From Deltaproteobacteria bacterium Ga0077550 (lineage in GTDB: Bacteria; Myxococcota_A; Polyangia; Nannocystales; Nannocystaceae), in assembly GCA_001464385.1 (NCBI GenBank), contig LNFB01000316.1:1-64000 (forward strand): DNA of 64,000 nucleotides. The letters are read 5' to 3'. A program made the translations under genes and the position numbers. Of this stretch, positions 1 to 8,735 are shown one piece after another. Under the pieces are notes generated by a model. It did no database searches and had not been told where the DNA came from. It was given only the letters and a program-made list of their open reading frames with translations. Positions within the stretch are counted from its first letter, which is position 1; each line of letters starts with the position of its first letter.

Positions 1-347
1 GCGGGACCGTCCCCGAACAACGCCTCGTGCCGGAGCACGTAGAGGTCGAGCATGGTCTTCGCGTCAAACAGATACGCGAGCCGACCGGTGTCCTGGTAGG
101 CCAACAGATGGCCGTAGGCGAGGCGCAGCACCAGCTTGTGCCGGAGATCGTCGTACTCCTCCGTGGCAGGGAGCTGGGTGATCGCGCCGCGCCACAGTCG
201 GATGGCCTCCTCGGGTCGGCCCTCGGCGAGGCGCTGCTCGCCGGCGGTGTACAGACGGCGCGCCGTCGGCGTGGGGTCACTGCCCGCGGCTTGCTGCGCG
301 CACGCGGCGAGGGCGGTCGCGAACCACACGCAGAGGAGTGCACGCAT
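1..347 (-). CDS. Probable lipoprotein, truncated by the window edge
   Basis: The reading frame opens at an ATG at 345-347 and runs off the left edge, so only about 115 residues are visible. The start gives a short signal peptide MRALLCVWFATALAAC ending in a clean lipobox (LAAC), so a lipid-anchored envelope protein is expected. The visible mature part is helical with repeated pairs such as RLYTAGEQRLAEGRPEEAIRLW, reminiscent of a TPR helix-turn-helix, followed by a Leu-rich stretch. It lies 47 nt downstream of the small membrane protein at 395-892 on the same strand and may be co-transcribed with it. No specific function can be given. Confidence 0.6.
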   Translation of the reverse strand, partial: MRALLCVWFATALAACAQQAAGSDPTPTARRLYTAGEQRLAEGRPEEAIRLWRGAITQLPATEEYDDLRHKLVLRLAYGHLLAYQDTGRLAYLFDAKTMLDLYVLRHEALFGDGP

Positions 348-394
348 CACGTCGGCTCCTCCAACGCGGTCGGCGCCGCCGGCTTACGCCCGCG

Positions 395-892
395 TCAAGC
401 CACGTCGAACCGCTCGCGTCGCTCGCGGAATCCAACCACACCGATCAGCACGGCGATCGGCAGGATCGCGAGCGTCGGCCACTTCGCCACGGGAACGCCG
501 ACGTCGTCGAACAGGTAGAACCCGAACGTCAGCTCCGACTCGGCATACGCGCGCACTCGCTCGCGCTCCGCGGGATCCTCGATGCGATCGATCGGGGCCA
601 TCGCCGTGTCGCGCCAACGGCCGTACGCGCTCGACACCACGAGCAAGCCCGCGACCACACCGATCGCGCCGAGACCGAGCACCGCACCGGCGCCAGTGAC
701 GAACGAGCGACCCTCGGTCTGCGGTGTCGGGCGTGCGATGGCCCACCACGAGATCGCAGCGAGCCCCGCGGCCCAGGCCCCGACCAGCACGCGATGGTGA
801 CGGGCGCCGCCGTAGACCTCGTACACCGTGAGCCCCACGGCGAGCATGCAGAGGAGCACCGCCCCGATCGCGAACGTTCGCCGGTCGATCAT
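395..892 (-). CDS. Small four-helix membrane protein of unknown function
   Basis: A 165-residue protein starting at MIDRRTFAIG. Four hydrophobic segments are visible, at about residues 8-27, 36-54, 66-87 and 140-156, with a charged loop of about 50 residues (IDRIEDPAERERVRAYAESE) between the third and fourth. The short basic tail FRERRERFDVA suggests a cytoplasmic C-terminus. The longer upstream frame is Ala/Arg/Gly-rich and lies opposite the gene at 1032, so the internal ATG at 892 was chosen. I do not recognise the family. It is probably transcribed together with the lipoprotein ending at the window edge. Confidence 0.6.
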   Translation of the reverse strand: MIDRRTFAIGAVLLCMLAVGLTVYEVYGGARHHRVLVGAWAAGLAAISWWAIARPTPQTEGRSFVTGAGAVLGLGAIGVVAGLLVVSSAYGRWRDTAMAPIDRIEDPAERERVRAYAESELTFGFYLFDDVGVPVAKWPTLAILPIAVLIGVVGFRERRERFDVA

Positions 893-1031
893 GGACTCCC
901 TGATGCACGAGCGGGAGAATCGATTGCACGACTCGCGAACTCGCCGGACGGTCGCGTCCCAGGCGTCGCAGGCCCTCGGGGAACACTCGACCAGCGCCCC
1001 TCGGCTGTGACCCGTGGTACATGGTGGGCTG

Positions 1032-2003
1032 ATGGGCCCCGCCGCATGGGCGCTGCTCGCCGTGCTCGCGCCCGGCGTCGAGTTGCGCTGGCGCGCGCCG
1101 CCGGGTTGTCCCGATGCGGCGACGGTCGACGCGCGGCTGACCCGGTACCTCGGCACGCGCGCCGTCGATCTGCCGGTGGTGGTCGACGCCGAGGTCACCG
1201 CCGAGGCCGACGCGTGGCGGCTCACGCTGTACCTCCCGAACCAACCGGACACCCCGCGGGTGCTCACCAACGTCAGCTGCGCGGGCCTGGCCGAGGCCGC
1301 GGTGGTGGTGATCGCGATCGCGGTCGCGCCACCGGAGGCCCCGGCCGAGCGCACCCCGGTGGATCCGCCAGCGATCGTGCCGACGCCGAGAGTCGCTCCG
1401 ATCGACGGGACACCGCCGAGTCCGACCCCCGCGGCGCCCCGCACCCCGCGACGCGGGCGGGCCGATGGCGGAGCCGCCGAGCCCATCGGCCTGGGCCTCG
1501 CCCTCGGCATGGGCGCCGGCGTCGGCTACGGCTCGACCCCGGTGGGCGTGTCGCTGACCCCGAGCATCGCGGTGCTCGCGACGCGGTGGCGCGCGGGCGT
1601 CGTCGCCGTGCTCGAGCCGCGACGACGGCTGCGCCTCGACGATCTGCCCGACGCCGGCAGCGATCTCTTCCACTGGGCGATCGGACCCGAGGCGTGCTGG
1701 CTCCCGGCGGTCGCGTCGATCCTCACGATCCCGGTCTGCGGTGGGTTCGAGCTGGGCGAGCTGGTCGCGCGGCCCGTCGGCCTCGAGCGCCCGACGCCGC
1801 GCCGCTCCCTGTGGGCCGCCGCCCTGGCCTCGGTGGGGTTGCGCGTCGCGGTCCATTCCCGGGTCGCCCTCTGGCTCGCGCCCACGGCGGTGATCCCGCT
1901 GACCCCCACCGAGGTGGTGGTCGGGGGCGAGGCCGAACCGCTGTTCCGCACGACCCCGGTCGCCGTGCGCGGGATCGCGGGCCTCGAGGTGAAGGTCTGG
2001 TGA
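1032..2003 (+). CDS. Envelope protein with probable beta-barrel C-terminus, first gene of an ECF sigma unit
   Basis: A 323-residue protein. The N-terminus MGPAAWALLAVLAPGVELRW is a signal-like hydrophobic segment. Next comes a small domain with paired cysteines (PPGCPD at about residue 29, NVSCAGL at about 82). A Pro-rich linker at about 105-150 leads to a C-terminal half of alternating hydrophobic stretches ending in GIAGLEVKVW, typical of outer-membrane barrel strands. Start 1032 is preferred over 1014 because it begins the hydrophobic segment directly. The ECF sigma gene follows 37 nt later. Proteins of this layout often accompany ECF sigma genes in Myxococcota. The role is unknown. Confidence 0.65.
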   Translation: MGPAAWALLAVLAPGVELRWRAPPGCPDAATVDARLTRYLGTRAVDLPVVVDAEVTAEADAWRLTLYLPNQPDTPRVLTNVSCAGLAEAAVVVIAIAVAPPEAPAERTPVDPPAIVPTPRVAPIDGTPPSPTPAAPRTPRRGRADGGAAEPIGLGLALGMGAGVGYGSTPVGVSLTPSIAVLATRWRAGVVAVLEPRRRLRLDDLPDAGSDLFHWAIGPEACWLPAVASILTIPVCGGFELGELVARPVGLERPTPRRSLWAAALASVGLRVAVHSRVALWLAPTAVIPLTPTEVVVGGEAEPLFRTTPVAVRGIAGLEVKVW

Positions 2004-2040
2004 CGAGACCCGGGCCGTGGTGGCAGCAAGGGGTGGGGGA

Positions 2041-2571
2041 ATGCACGCCGCGGCGACACCGGGGTCCGACACACCGTTTGCCGCGTTGTACCGCGAGCAC
2101 TTCGACTTCGTGTGGCGCAGCGTCGCCCGCCTGGGGCTGCCGCCCGCGGCGCTCGACGACGCGGTCCAAGAGGTGTTCGTCGCCGCCTATCGCCGCCTTC
2201 CGACCTACGACGGCCGGGGGCCCCTGCGCGCGTGGCTGTTCGGCATCGCCGTCAACGTGGTCAAGATGGCGCGACGCGGCGAGCAACGTCACCGCCGACG
2301 GCTCGAGGCCGCGGGCACGGAGCCCAGCGACAACGGCGATCTCGGGCAACGGCAAGCGGCGGTCGATCTCCTCGATCGCCTGCTCGAGCAGCTCGACGAC
2401 GACCAACGCATGGTCGTGATCCTGGTCGAGATCGAGGGGCTGAGCCCGCGCGAGGTCGCGGACGGGCTGGGCATCAGCGTCAACACGGTGTACTCGCGCG
2501 TGCGATTGGCACGTGCGCACCTGCAGCGCGCAGCGTCGCGGCAGCGCGCGAGGGAGGCGAGGTCGGCATGA
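2041..2571 (+). CDS. ECF-family RNA polymerase sigma factor
   Basis: A 176-residue sigma-70-type factor. Region 2 is visible as FAALYREHFDFVWRSVARLG followed by DDAVQEVFVAAYRRL. Region 4 lies in the C-terminal half, with LSPREVADGLGISVNTVYSR forming the -35-binding helix-turn-helix. The ATG at 2041 is preferred over a GTG at 2017 because a purine-rich stretch (AAGGGGTGGGGGA) directly precedes it. The stop overlaps the next gene's start as ATGA, so this factor and the anti-sigma-like protein are translationally coupled. It should direct polymerase to a small regulon, perhaps including this unit. Confidence 0.9.
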   Translation: MHAAATPGSDTPFAALYREHFDFVWRSVARLGLPPAALDDAVQEVFVAAYRRLPTYDGRGPLRAWLFGIAVNVVKMARRGEQRHRRRLEAAGTEPSDNGDLGQRQAAVDLLDRLLEQLDDDQRMVVILVEIEGLSPREVADGLGISVNTVYSRVRLARAHLQRAASRQRAREARSA

Positions 2572-3323
2572 ACGATGGACGATATGAACTCGACGAGCTC
2601 TTCGCGGCCGCCCGCGCCGTCCGCCCGCCGTCCGACGCTGCGGCGCGGGGCTGGGCGGGTGTGCAAGCGGCAGTTGCCCCGACGGTGACCACCGCCCCGT
2701 GGGTCGGCGCGGCGAAGCTCGCCGGCGCGGTCGCGGTGCTCGCCGCGATCGCGGTGCCGGCCTTCGGCCCGCGATCGCCGGAGCCCACGGCACCGTCGCG
2801 CGTCGCGGTCACGACCGGCGTGGAGGTCGACGCCCCGGCGCCGAACCACGCGCCCGCGGCGTTGCCCACGACGCCGACCGTCGTCGTGCCCGACGCCGCG
2901 TCCCAGCCCGTCGTCGCGTCCACCCCGGCGGCGGCGCATCGGACCCCGCGCGCCGCCACACCGGCGCCCGCACCCTCGCCAACGCCCACGGCGGCGGTCG
3001 ACGCCCTGCGTGACGAGGCCGAGCTGCTCGGCCGCGCGTGGGTGGCGATCCGCGAGGGCGACGCCGTGGCGACGCGGCGCTTGCTCGGCGAGCACGCGCG
3101 TCGCTTCCCCACCGGTGCGCTGGTCCCCGAGCGCCAGGCCTGTGAGAAGGTCGCCGCGTGCCTCGCGGGGGAGCCGGGCGCCGCGGACGACGCTGAGCGC
3201 TGGCTCGCCGGCCAGAGAACATCGCACCTCGCGGATCGCGTCGCCGCCGGCTGTTCGCGACGGGGCCCCGACCGACGATCGCGTGACGAACAGACCCCCT
3301 CGACGGCAGAAGGTACGCGATGA
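2568..3323 (+). CDS. Anti-sigma-like single-pass membrane protein
   Basis: A 251-residue protein whose ATG overlaps the sigma stop codon. The N-terminal 40 residues (NDGRYELDELFAAARAVRPP) are soluble and could hold the sigma factor. One transmembrane segment follows at about 46-66 (WVGAAKLAGAVAVLAAIAVP), then an Ala/Pro/Thr-rich spacer of about 80 residues. The C-terminal helical region contains LLGEHARRFPTGALVPERQ, a TPR-like pattern seen in many myxobacterial proteins in this position. There is no obvious zinc-binding HxxxCxxC motif, so the anti-sigma role rests on position and topology only. It overlaps the following lipoprotein gene by 4 nt. Confidence 0.7.
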   Translation: MNDGRYELDELFAAARAVRPPSDAAARGWAGVQAAVAPTVTTAPWVGAAKLAGAVAVLAAIAVPAFGPRSPEPTAPSRVAVTTGVEVDAPAPNHAPAALPTTPTVVVPDAASQPVVASTPAAAHRTPRAATPAPAPSPTPTAAVDALRDEAELLGRAWVAIREGDAVATRRLLGEHARRFPTGALVPERQACEKVAACLAGEPGAADDAERWLAGQRTSHLADRVAAGCSRRGPDRRSRDEQTPSTAEGTR

Positions 3324-4831
3324 CACGCCGGCTCCCGTGGTCCATGACCCTGCTCGCAACCCTCGCGCCCGTCGCCTGCGGCACGCAGATGGAGGTCGGC
3401 GACAAGCCGATCAACGTCGAGCCGACCACCGGTGATGACAGCGGTGGCGAGACCACTGCCGCCGCCGAAGACGGCCCGGGGATGGAGGAGACCGGTGGCG
3501 AGCCCGGCGACGTCTCGCCGCCGTGCGAGCTCGCGGGACCCAGCGCTGGCGCCGACCCCGACCTGCAGTGGGGCACGGTCTGCGGTGGCACCGGCACCGA
3601 GTACATCCGATTCATGGCGATGGATGCCGCCGGCGCGACCTACGTGCTCACGCAGGTCGAGGACTACGGGGGCAACAGCGTGTTGTTCGGCGACGACGTG
3701 GTCACGCCCGGCGAGACCACGCCGGCCCTCGCCCTGACCAAGCTGGCGCCGACGGGCGAGGTGACGTGGAGCCGGTCCTTCGTCGGCACCGACGCGTGGT
3801 GGTCGGCCTCGTCGATCGCGGTCTGCGGTGACCGGCTCTACTTCACCGCCAACCGCAGCTCCCTCGAGGACGTCGGCATCGACTTCGGCACCGGCGAGCT
3901 CCACGGCAACCTCGCGCTCGTCGCCACCGACCTCGACGGCGAGACGTTGTGGGCCCAGGCGACCGGTCAGAACGACGCCAACAGCGGGGGCTATCCCACG
4001 GGCAAGGTGGTGTGCCACGCCACCGGCGGCATCGCGTTCTACGGCAACTCGGCGACCGCGGCCGAGATCGGCGGGATCGAGATCGACGGCACCCCCGAGT
4101 CCTCGTCGTTCGCCGTCGCCGTCGTCGCCGACGCCGACGGCAACGGCACCTGGGGCACCATGGAGGACGTCATCAGCGCCGACGCAGCGATGACCCCCGA
4201 TGGCGACCTGGTCACCCTCGGCTACCAGCTCGATCCAGGCTTCACCGGGAACTCCACTGCGGCGCTGCGTCGCTACGACGACGCGGGTGACCTGCTCTGG
4301 GAGCAGACGTTCCCCGGGACCGGTCCGATGTACCTCCACGACGTGCACGTCGCCGACGACGGGAGCATCACGGTCGTCGGTGCCTTCAGCGTCGACATCG
4401 ACCTCGGCGACGGCGTGATCGCGGGCTCCGATCCGCTCGTCGTGGATGACCCGTCCGATCCCTTCGGTGGCGGCGATTCGCAGATGTACGACGCGTTCGT
4501 CGCCCGCTACGACGGCGACGGCGAGCCGATCTGGGCGGAGGTGCTCGGCGGCGTCGGTTGGAACTCGGCCAGCACCGCCAGCGTCCGCGCTGACGGTGAC
4601 GTCGACGTGATCGTCGGCGACCCGACCGGCACGTTGACCCTGCAGCGCGTGGGCGCCGGTGGCACCAGCCCCGGTCCTGCGCTGCCCGGCACCTGGCCCG
4701 AGCTCGCGACCGGGCACCCGTCGGCGGGCGTCGCCGTGGGCTTCAGGACGGTCGAGGGGTTCACCGCCTTCGACCCCGCGCTGACGAGCCGGAGCCAGCT
4801 CGACTTCGTGGTGGTGTCGTTCATGCCGTGA
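3320..4831 (+). CDS. Large lipoprotein with repeat-propeller character
   Basis: A 503-residue protein with signal peptide MTRRLPWSMTLLATLAPVAC ending in a lipobox-like LAPVAC, then an acidic Thr/Gly/Glu linker. The mature part alternates short beta-strand patterns and Asp/Gly turns, for example DLQWGTVCGGTGTEYI and YDDAGDLLWEQTFPGTG. This resembles the repeats of SBBP-type beta-propeller proteins. It is the last gene of the overlapping sigma/anti-sigma unit (ATGA overlap at 3320), which suggests it is a surface output or sensor of that regulon. No catalytic motif was found. Confidence 0.75.
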   Translation: MTRRLPWSMTLLATLAPVACGTQMEVGDKPINVEPTTGDDSGGETTAAAEDGPGMEETGGEPGDVSPPCELAGPSAGADPDLQWGTVCGGTGTEYIRFMAMDAAGATYVLTQVEDYGGNSVLFGDDVVTPGETTPALALTKLAPTGEVTWSRSFVGTDAWWSASSIAVCGDRLYFTANRSSLEDVGIDFGTGELHGNLALVATDLDGETLWAQATGQNDANSGGYPTGKVVCHATGGIAFYGNSATAAEIGGIEIDGTPESSSFAVAVVADADGNGTWGTMEDVISADAAMTPDGDLVTLGYQLDPGFTGNSTAALRRYDDAGDLLWEQTFPGTGPMYLHDVHVADDGSITVVGAFSVDIDLGDGVIAGSDPLVVDDPSDPFGGGDSQMYDAFVARYDGDGEPIWAEVLGGVGWNSASTASVRADGDVDVIVGDPTGTLTLQRVGAGGTSPGPALPGTWPELATGHPSAGVAVGFRTVEGFTAFDPALTSRSQLDFVVVSFMP

Positions 4832-4858
4832 GCCTCGGGCGAGCATGTCTTGCCGCGC

Positions 4859-6415
4859 CTACGGACACGGCGAGCCATGGGAGATCCACGGCGCGACCCG
4901 CCCGAGGAATTCATCGATGCCGTACTCCCCGGGAAAGAGCACCGGCTTGTCGTCGTGCCCCAGCGGCACCATGCCGCTGTGCACCGCCCAGTGGATCCGC
5001 GGGTCGTCGCGGAAGTGATGCCACAGCGCGTCGCCCTGTAGGTTCGCGGTGATCGTTCGACAGATCTGCGTCGAGGTCATCTGCGAGAAGTCAATGTCCC
5101 TGCTGAACGCCGGGGAGCGCCAGTCGGACATGAACGTCATCGGGGACATCTCGACGAGCACGCCGCCGTGGCAGCAGCTCATGCATCCATCGGCGTCGTC
5201 CGCGGGCAGTTCGATCGGGCGCCCCACACTCCGCGACGCGTGATAGTCCTCGATCGCGCTCTTGCTGCCGACGGAGTGGCAACTCTTGCAGCGATCGTGA
5301 TCGAACACGGCCGCGAGCGCGTTGTTGTAGTAGTCGTACGTGGTGCCGCGCGTGATCGACCGCATCGTAGAGAGGAACACGCGGTCATCGGTCGCGACCG
5401 CGATGCTGATCTCGAGCGGGAACTCCTCCGGGCCGAGCGGCACGCGATGGGCGAGCGACACGAGCTTGCCCACCTCCTGGTTGTAGTTGAGCCGCACGTC
5501 GTACGGGCGCCCGTTGATGAACATGGTCGCGCTGGTGCCTCCGCCCAACGACGACAGCGTGGGCAGCCCCGTGAGGCCGGGCTTCCACTCCCACTGGAAG
5601 ATGAGCACCTCCTCGCCGTGCATCGTCCAATTCGGCGGCCGCAGTGCCCATCCGCGAGCGTCGTTCGCGGGCCGCGGCACGTTGAACGGCAGGTAGTACT
5701 CGGCCTGGTGCATCTGCAGGGCGATCCGCGGCCCCTCGGGGAAGCCGGTCGACTCGTCGACACGGAACTCGAACTGATCCACGGCGACGATGTCCGTCGC
5801 GCGCTTGATCGACTTGTCGATCTTCAATCGCGATACCTTCTGGAGCTTGTGCTCGACCTCCGCGAGCATCATCATCGAGTCGAGCGGCGAGGCCTTCTTC
5901 TTCGCGAGACGCGAGAGCTTCGTCGGATCATAGGACGGCTTGGCCGTGGAGCACGCGCCGGTGACCTCGACGTCGATCGTCATCGTGTTGTTGGACTCGT
6001 CGGACTCGGAGACGGCGCGTTCGTCGTCGAGCGAGATCTCGATCCTGTGCTTGCCCGGCTTCATCTGCATCGTCGCCGAGAGCGACGCGATGTCGCCGGC
6101 GTCGCGGGCTCTGTCCGCGTACATCGGCTCACCGTCGAAGCGGATGACGTGGCGCACCTTCTTGTTCGTCGGGGTGGGGGCCAGCTCGAGGCGCCACGGG
6201 AAGAAGCAGACGCCGAGGTGCTGGCGCGCCGCGTCGCCCGGGTCGAGGACGATGCGCTTCTTCGGGGTGCTCGGGGAGACGTCTCGCTTGCCGAGCGTGA
6301 AGGTGTCGACGGCGAAATCGGGCTTGGCGATGGGTGAGGCCGGGCCGAGGTGGAGGCCGAAGACCGTCGCGAGCGCAAAGCCGGTGGGGGCGAGGACGGG
6401 GAGGAGGGACCGCAC
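4859..6415 (-). CDS. Secreted protein with c-type haem motif and CARDB-like domain
   Basis: A 518-residue protein with GTG start and hydrophobic N-terminus MRSLLPVLAPTGFALATVFG. Residues of about 60-165 end with ISLDDERAVSESDESNNTMT, the hallmark of CARDB-like adhesion domains. The central part contains beta-rich segments such as IFQWEWKPGLTGLPTLSSLG. A canonical CKSCH haem-attachment motif lies near residue 375, and an unusual CMSCCH near 410. The C-terminal region has several His residues (ALWHHFRDDPRIHWAVHSGM) that could be haem or metal ligands. It is probably periplasmic and redox-active. It converges on the lipoprotein at 3320-4831 and is probably monocistronic. Confidence 0.65.
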   Translation of the reverse strand: MRSLLPVLAPTGFALATVFGLHLGPASPIAKPDFAVDTFTLGKRDVSPSTPKKRIVLDPGDAARQHLGVCFFPWRLELAPTPTNKKVRHVIRFDGEPMYADRARDAGDIASLSATMQMKPGKHRIEISLDDERAVSESDESNNTMTIDVEVTGACSTAKPSYDPTKLSRLAKKKASPLDSMMMLAEVEHKLQKVSRLKIDKSIKRATDIVAVDQFEFRVDESTGFPEGPRIALQMHQAEYYLPFNVPRPANDARGWALRPPNWTMHGEEVLIFQWEWKPGLTGLPTLSSLGGGTSATMFINGRPYDVRLNYNQEVGKLVSLAHRVPLGPEEFPLEISIAVATDDRVFLSTMRSITRGTTYDYYNNALAAVFDHDRCKSCHSVGSKSAIEDYHASRSVGRPIELPADDADGCMSCCHGGVLVEMSPMTFMSDWRSPAFSRDIDFSQMTSTQICRTITANLQGDALWHHFRDDPRIHWAVHSGMVPLGHDDKPVLFPGEYGIDEFLGRVAPWISHGSPCP

Positions 6416-6521
6416 GGAGTGTGGAGAACGGAGGCCAGGGTTGTGACGCGGTTCGACGACCGAGAGATCCGGCTGTCGCCGCTCGCCTGCAACCGCGCAT
6501 CGCCCTGCACGTCCCCCAAGC

Positions 6522-7166
6522 GTGGCCCGTTCCCCGTCCGATCACTTCGCCAAGGTTCGCAGCCTCGGTGGCACCCTCATCGTCATGCTCGCGCTGCGCG
6601 CCTCGATGCGCGCGGTGACGTATGTGATTCACCGGGTGACGAGCCCACCTCCTGGGGTGATCGACGAACAGCAGCTCACCTCGATGCGCATGGTGGAGGG
6701 GGCTCTGATGGGCATCGAGAACCTCGTCACGCTGGTGGCGATGATCACGTTCCTGGTGTGGATCCACGGCGTGTTCGTGGCGATCCGCGCGAGCGGGAGG
6801 ACCACGAGCTGGTCGCCGGGCTGGGCGGTGGGCGGGTGGTTCGTGCCGCTGGCCAACGCAGTCCTGCCGTGGCTCACGGTGCGCGACGCCCTCAAGTCGC
6901 TCGGCAAGCCGACGGCGCTGGCAGGCGCGTGGTGGATCGCGTGGCTGTTGGTCATCCCGCTGACGATGCTCCAGACCTTCATGCGCCAGCTGATGATCCT
7001 GCCGGAGCTCGGCGCTGCGCTGCGGGACCTGCCACCGGATGTCATGAACAAGCTCTTCGAGCTGTCGGCCTCCATGTTCTGGCCGCACTTCCTCCTCGAC
7101 ACCGGCGTCTGGGTGCTGTTGCTGCTGATCGTGTCCACGGTGCGGAACGCCGCGGCGCGGCAGTGA
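6522..7166 (+). CDS. DUF4328-family membrane protein
   Basis: A 214-residue protein with GTG start. Four or five hydrophobic helices are visible, at about 15-38, 62-85, 105-125, 130-155 and 185-208. The central SWSPGWAVGGWFVPLANAVL followed by PWLTVRDALKSLG is the conserved core of the DUF4328 family, in which a Trp/Pro/Gly-rich loop joins two helices. The family's function is unknown. The gene starts about 100 nt from the divergently transcribed haem-motif gene and converges on the DUF1552 gene. A single-gene transcript is likely. Confidence 0.75.
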   Translation: MARSPSDHFAKVRSLGGTLIVMLALRASMRAVTYVIHRVTSPPPGVIDEQQLTSMRMVEGALMGIENLVTLVAMITFLVWIHGVFVAIRASGRTTSWSPGWAVGGWFVPLANAVLPWLTVRDALKSLGKPTALAGAWWIAWLLVIPLTMLQTFMRQLMILPELGAALRDLPPDVMNKLFELSASMFWPHFLLDTGVWVLLLLIVSTVRNAAARQ

Positions 7167-7186
7167 GCCGAGGGCCGAGCCGATCC

Positions 7187-8716
7187 CTACCCGAGCAGCG
7201 CGTCCACCCTCGCGGTCACCTCACCCAACGTCTCCTCCACCCCCACCGCCGCGAGCGCCGTGTTGAGCACCGCGGTCGGATGCACCCCCGACGCGCGCAG
7301 ATGCCCACCGGCCTTCGCGTGCAACCCGCCCGCGCGCCCGCCCACGAGCACGACCATGTTCTCCGTCGAGTGCGGGCTCTTCGGCGCGCCGAGCTGCGGA
7401 TCGAAGCCCCAGCCGCCCTCGAACGCCAGCACCAGCGCGGTGTCGTCGAGCAACGAGGTGCCCATCGGAGACTCGGTGTCGCGGAGCTTCTGGACCAGGT
7501 GCGCGAAGTGGCGGACGTGCCAGCCCGCGGCGTCGGCGAGCGCGTCCTGGACCACGGCCTCGTCGTCGCCGATCGAGCCGTGGGTGATGCCGTGCAGGTC
7601 GCTCGCGATCCCCAGCAGCGGGAACATGTTCATGCTGCAGGTCGCGTACGAGAGCATGAACGACGCCACGCGCGACAGATCGCAGGCGAAGGCCATGTGG
7701 ATCAGATCGACCATGATCGACGCGCGCAGCTCCTCGTCGGAGTAGCCGTTCGCGTTCATGTAGAAGCCGTCGTAGCCCTCGGCGGTGGGGTCGATGCCGG
7801 GATCGATGGCGTCGCCGATCGGCGGATCGTCGCCGGGGTGCGGCGGCATCGGACACGCGGGCGCAAGGGTGGGCTCGAGCGCGTCGATCTGGTGCTCGAG
7901 CGTGCGCAGCTCGTCGAAGTGCCGCTGCATCCGGATCTTGTCCTCGGCGCCGAGGCGATCGACGAGGGCCTTGGCGTCGTCGGCGACGCGATCGACCACG
8001 CTCTTGCGCATCGCCCACGCGCGCTTGGCCGCGAGGGCATCGACGGCGCCGGGCGGCAGCGCGCCGCCGAACAGGCTCTCGAACGCGACGCGCGGGCTTG
8101 TCACCGGCGGCACCTGCTCGAGCGTGCCCTGGGTGCCCAGGCGCGCGGAGATCGTGCCGTTGATGGCGCCGTTGGAATCGAGCCGATAGAACGCCGGCTG
8201 CGCGCGGTAGGTCAGCACCGGGAACGGCGTCGTGCCGGCGATCGTCCCGGCGGCGACCCAGTCCGACGACGGCGCGTGCAGGGTGCCGTCGATGGTGCCG
8301 GAGAAGCGCTGACCGGTCGCGAGCACCGGGTGCGCGGTCGCGTGGAAGTTCGGCGGTCGGCCGCCCGGCGGCGGCATCATCCCGACCGGCATCGAGAGGC
8401 CCGACACGAGGCTCACCACGTCGGCCACGCCGTGATCGGCGAGCGGTTGCAGTGCGCGGGTCATCGGCCCGACCCATGGGCCCTCGCTCGCGGGCGCGAT
8501 CCGATCGTTGCCGTAGGCGCCGATCGACATGCCGCCGAACAGGAACGCGTAGCGCGAGATCGTCGGACGCGCGCCCGCGCGGGCCGGGGCGAAGATCTCG
8601 AGGAACGGCAGCGCGAGCGCGCTCGCGCCTGCGCCCCGCAGGAAGCGACGCCTCGGCAGCGAAGGGTGGCCGCGCTCGGGCAAGCTCGCGCAGGATACCG
8701 CGGTGCGGGGGCCCAT
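7187..8716 (-). CDS. DUF1552-family secreted protein with Tat signal
   Basis: A 509-residue protein. The N-terminus carries a twin-arginine signal, PSLPRRRFLRGAGASALALP, indicating folded export across the inner membrane. The body has the features of the DUF1552 family: the FGGMSIGAYGNDRIAP opening, a helical DRLGAEDKIRMQRHFDELRTLEHQID stretch (about 245-270), and the late LLDDTALVLAFEGGWG segment. DUF1552 genes normally sit beside a DUF1592-type haem-motif gene. This one is alone, unlike the two paired copies at 37154 and 40272. The ATG at 8716 lies close to the divergent sigma gene, so the true start may be slightly internal. Confidence 0.8.
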   Translation of the reverse strand: MGPRTAVSCASLPERGHPSLPRRRFLRGAGASALALPFLEIFAPARAGARPTISRYAFLFGGMSIGAYGNDRIAPASEGPWVGPMTRALQPLADHGVADVVSLVSGLSMPVGMMPPPGGRPPNFHATAHPVLATGQRFSGTIDGTLHAPSSDWVAAGTIAGTTPFPVLTYRAQPAFYRLDSNGAINGTISARLGTQGTLEQVPPVTSPRVAFESLFGGALPPGAVDALAAKRAWAMRKSVVDRVADDAKALVDRLGAEDKIRMQRHFDELRTLEHQIDALEPTLAPACPMPPHPGDDPPIGDAIDPGIDPTAEGYDGFYMNANGYSDEELRASIMVDLIHMAFACDLSRVASFMLSYATCSMNMFPLLGIASDLHGITHGSIGDDEAVVQDALADAAGWHVRHFAHLVQKLRDTESPMGTSLLDDTALVLAFEGGWGFDPQLGAPKSPHSTENMVVLVGGRAGGLHAKAGGHLRASGVHPTAVLNTALAAVGVEETLGEVTARVDALLG

Positions 8717-8735
8717 GGCACACTCGCGGGCCGCC

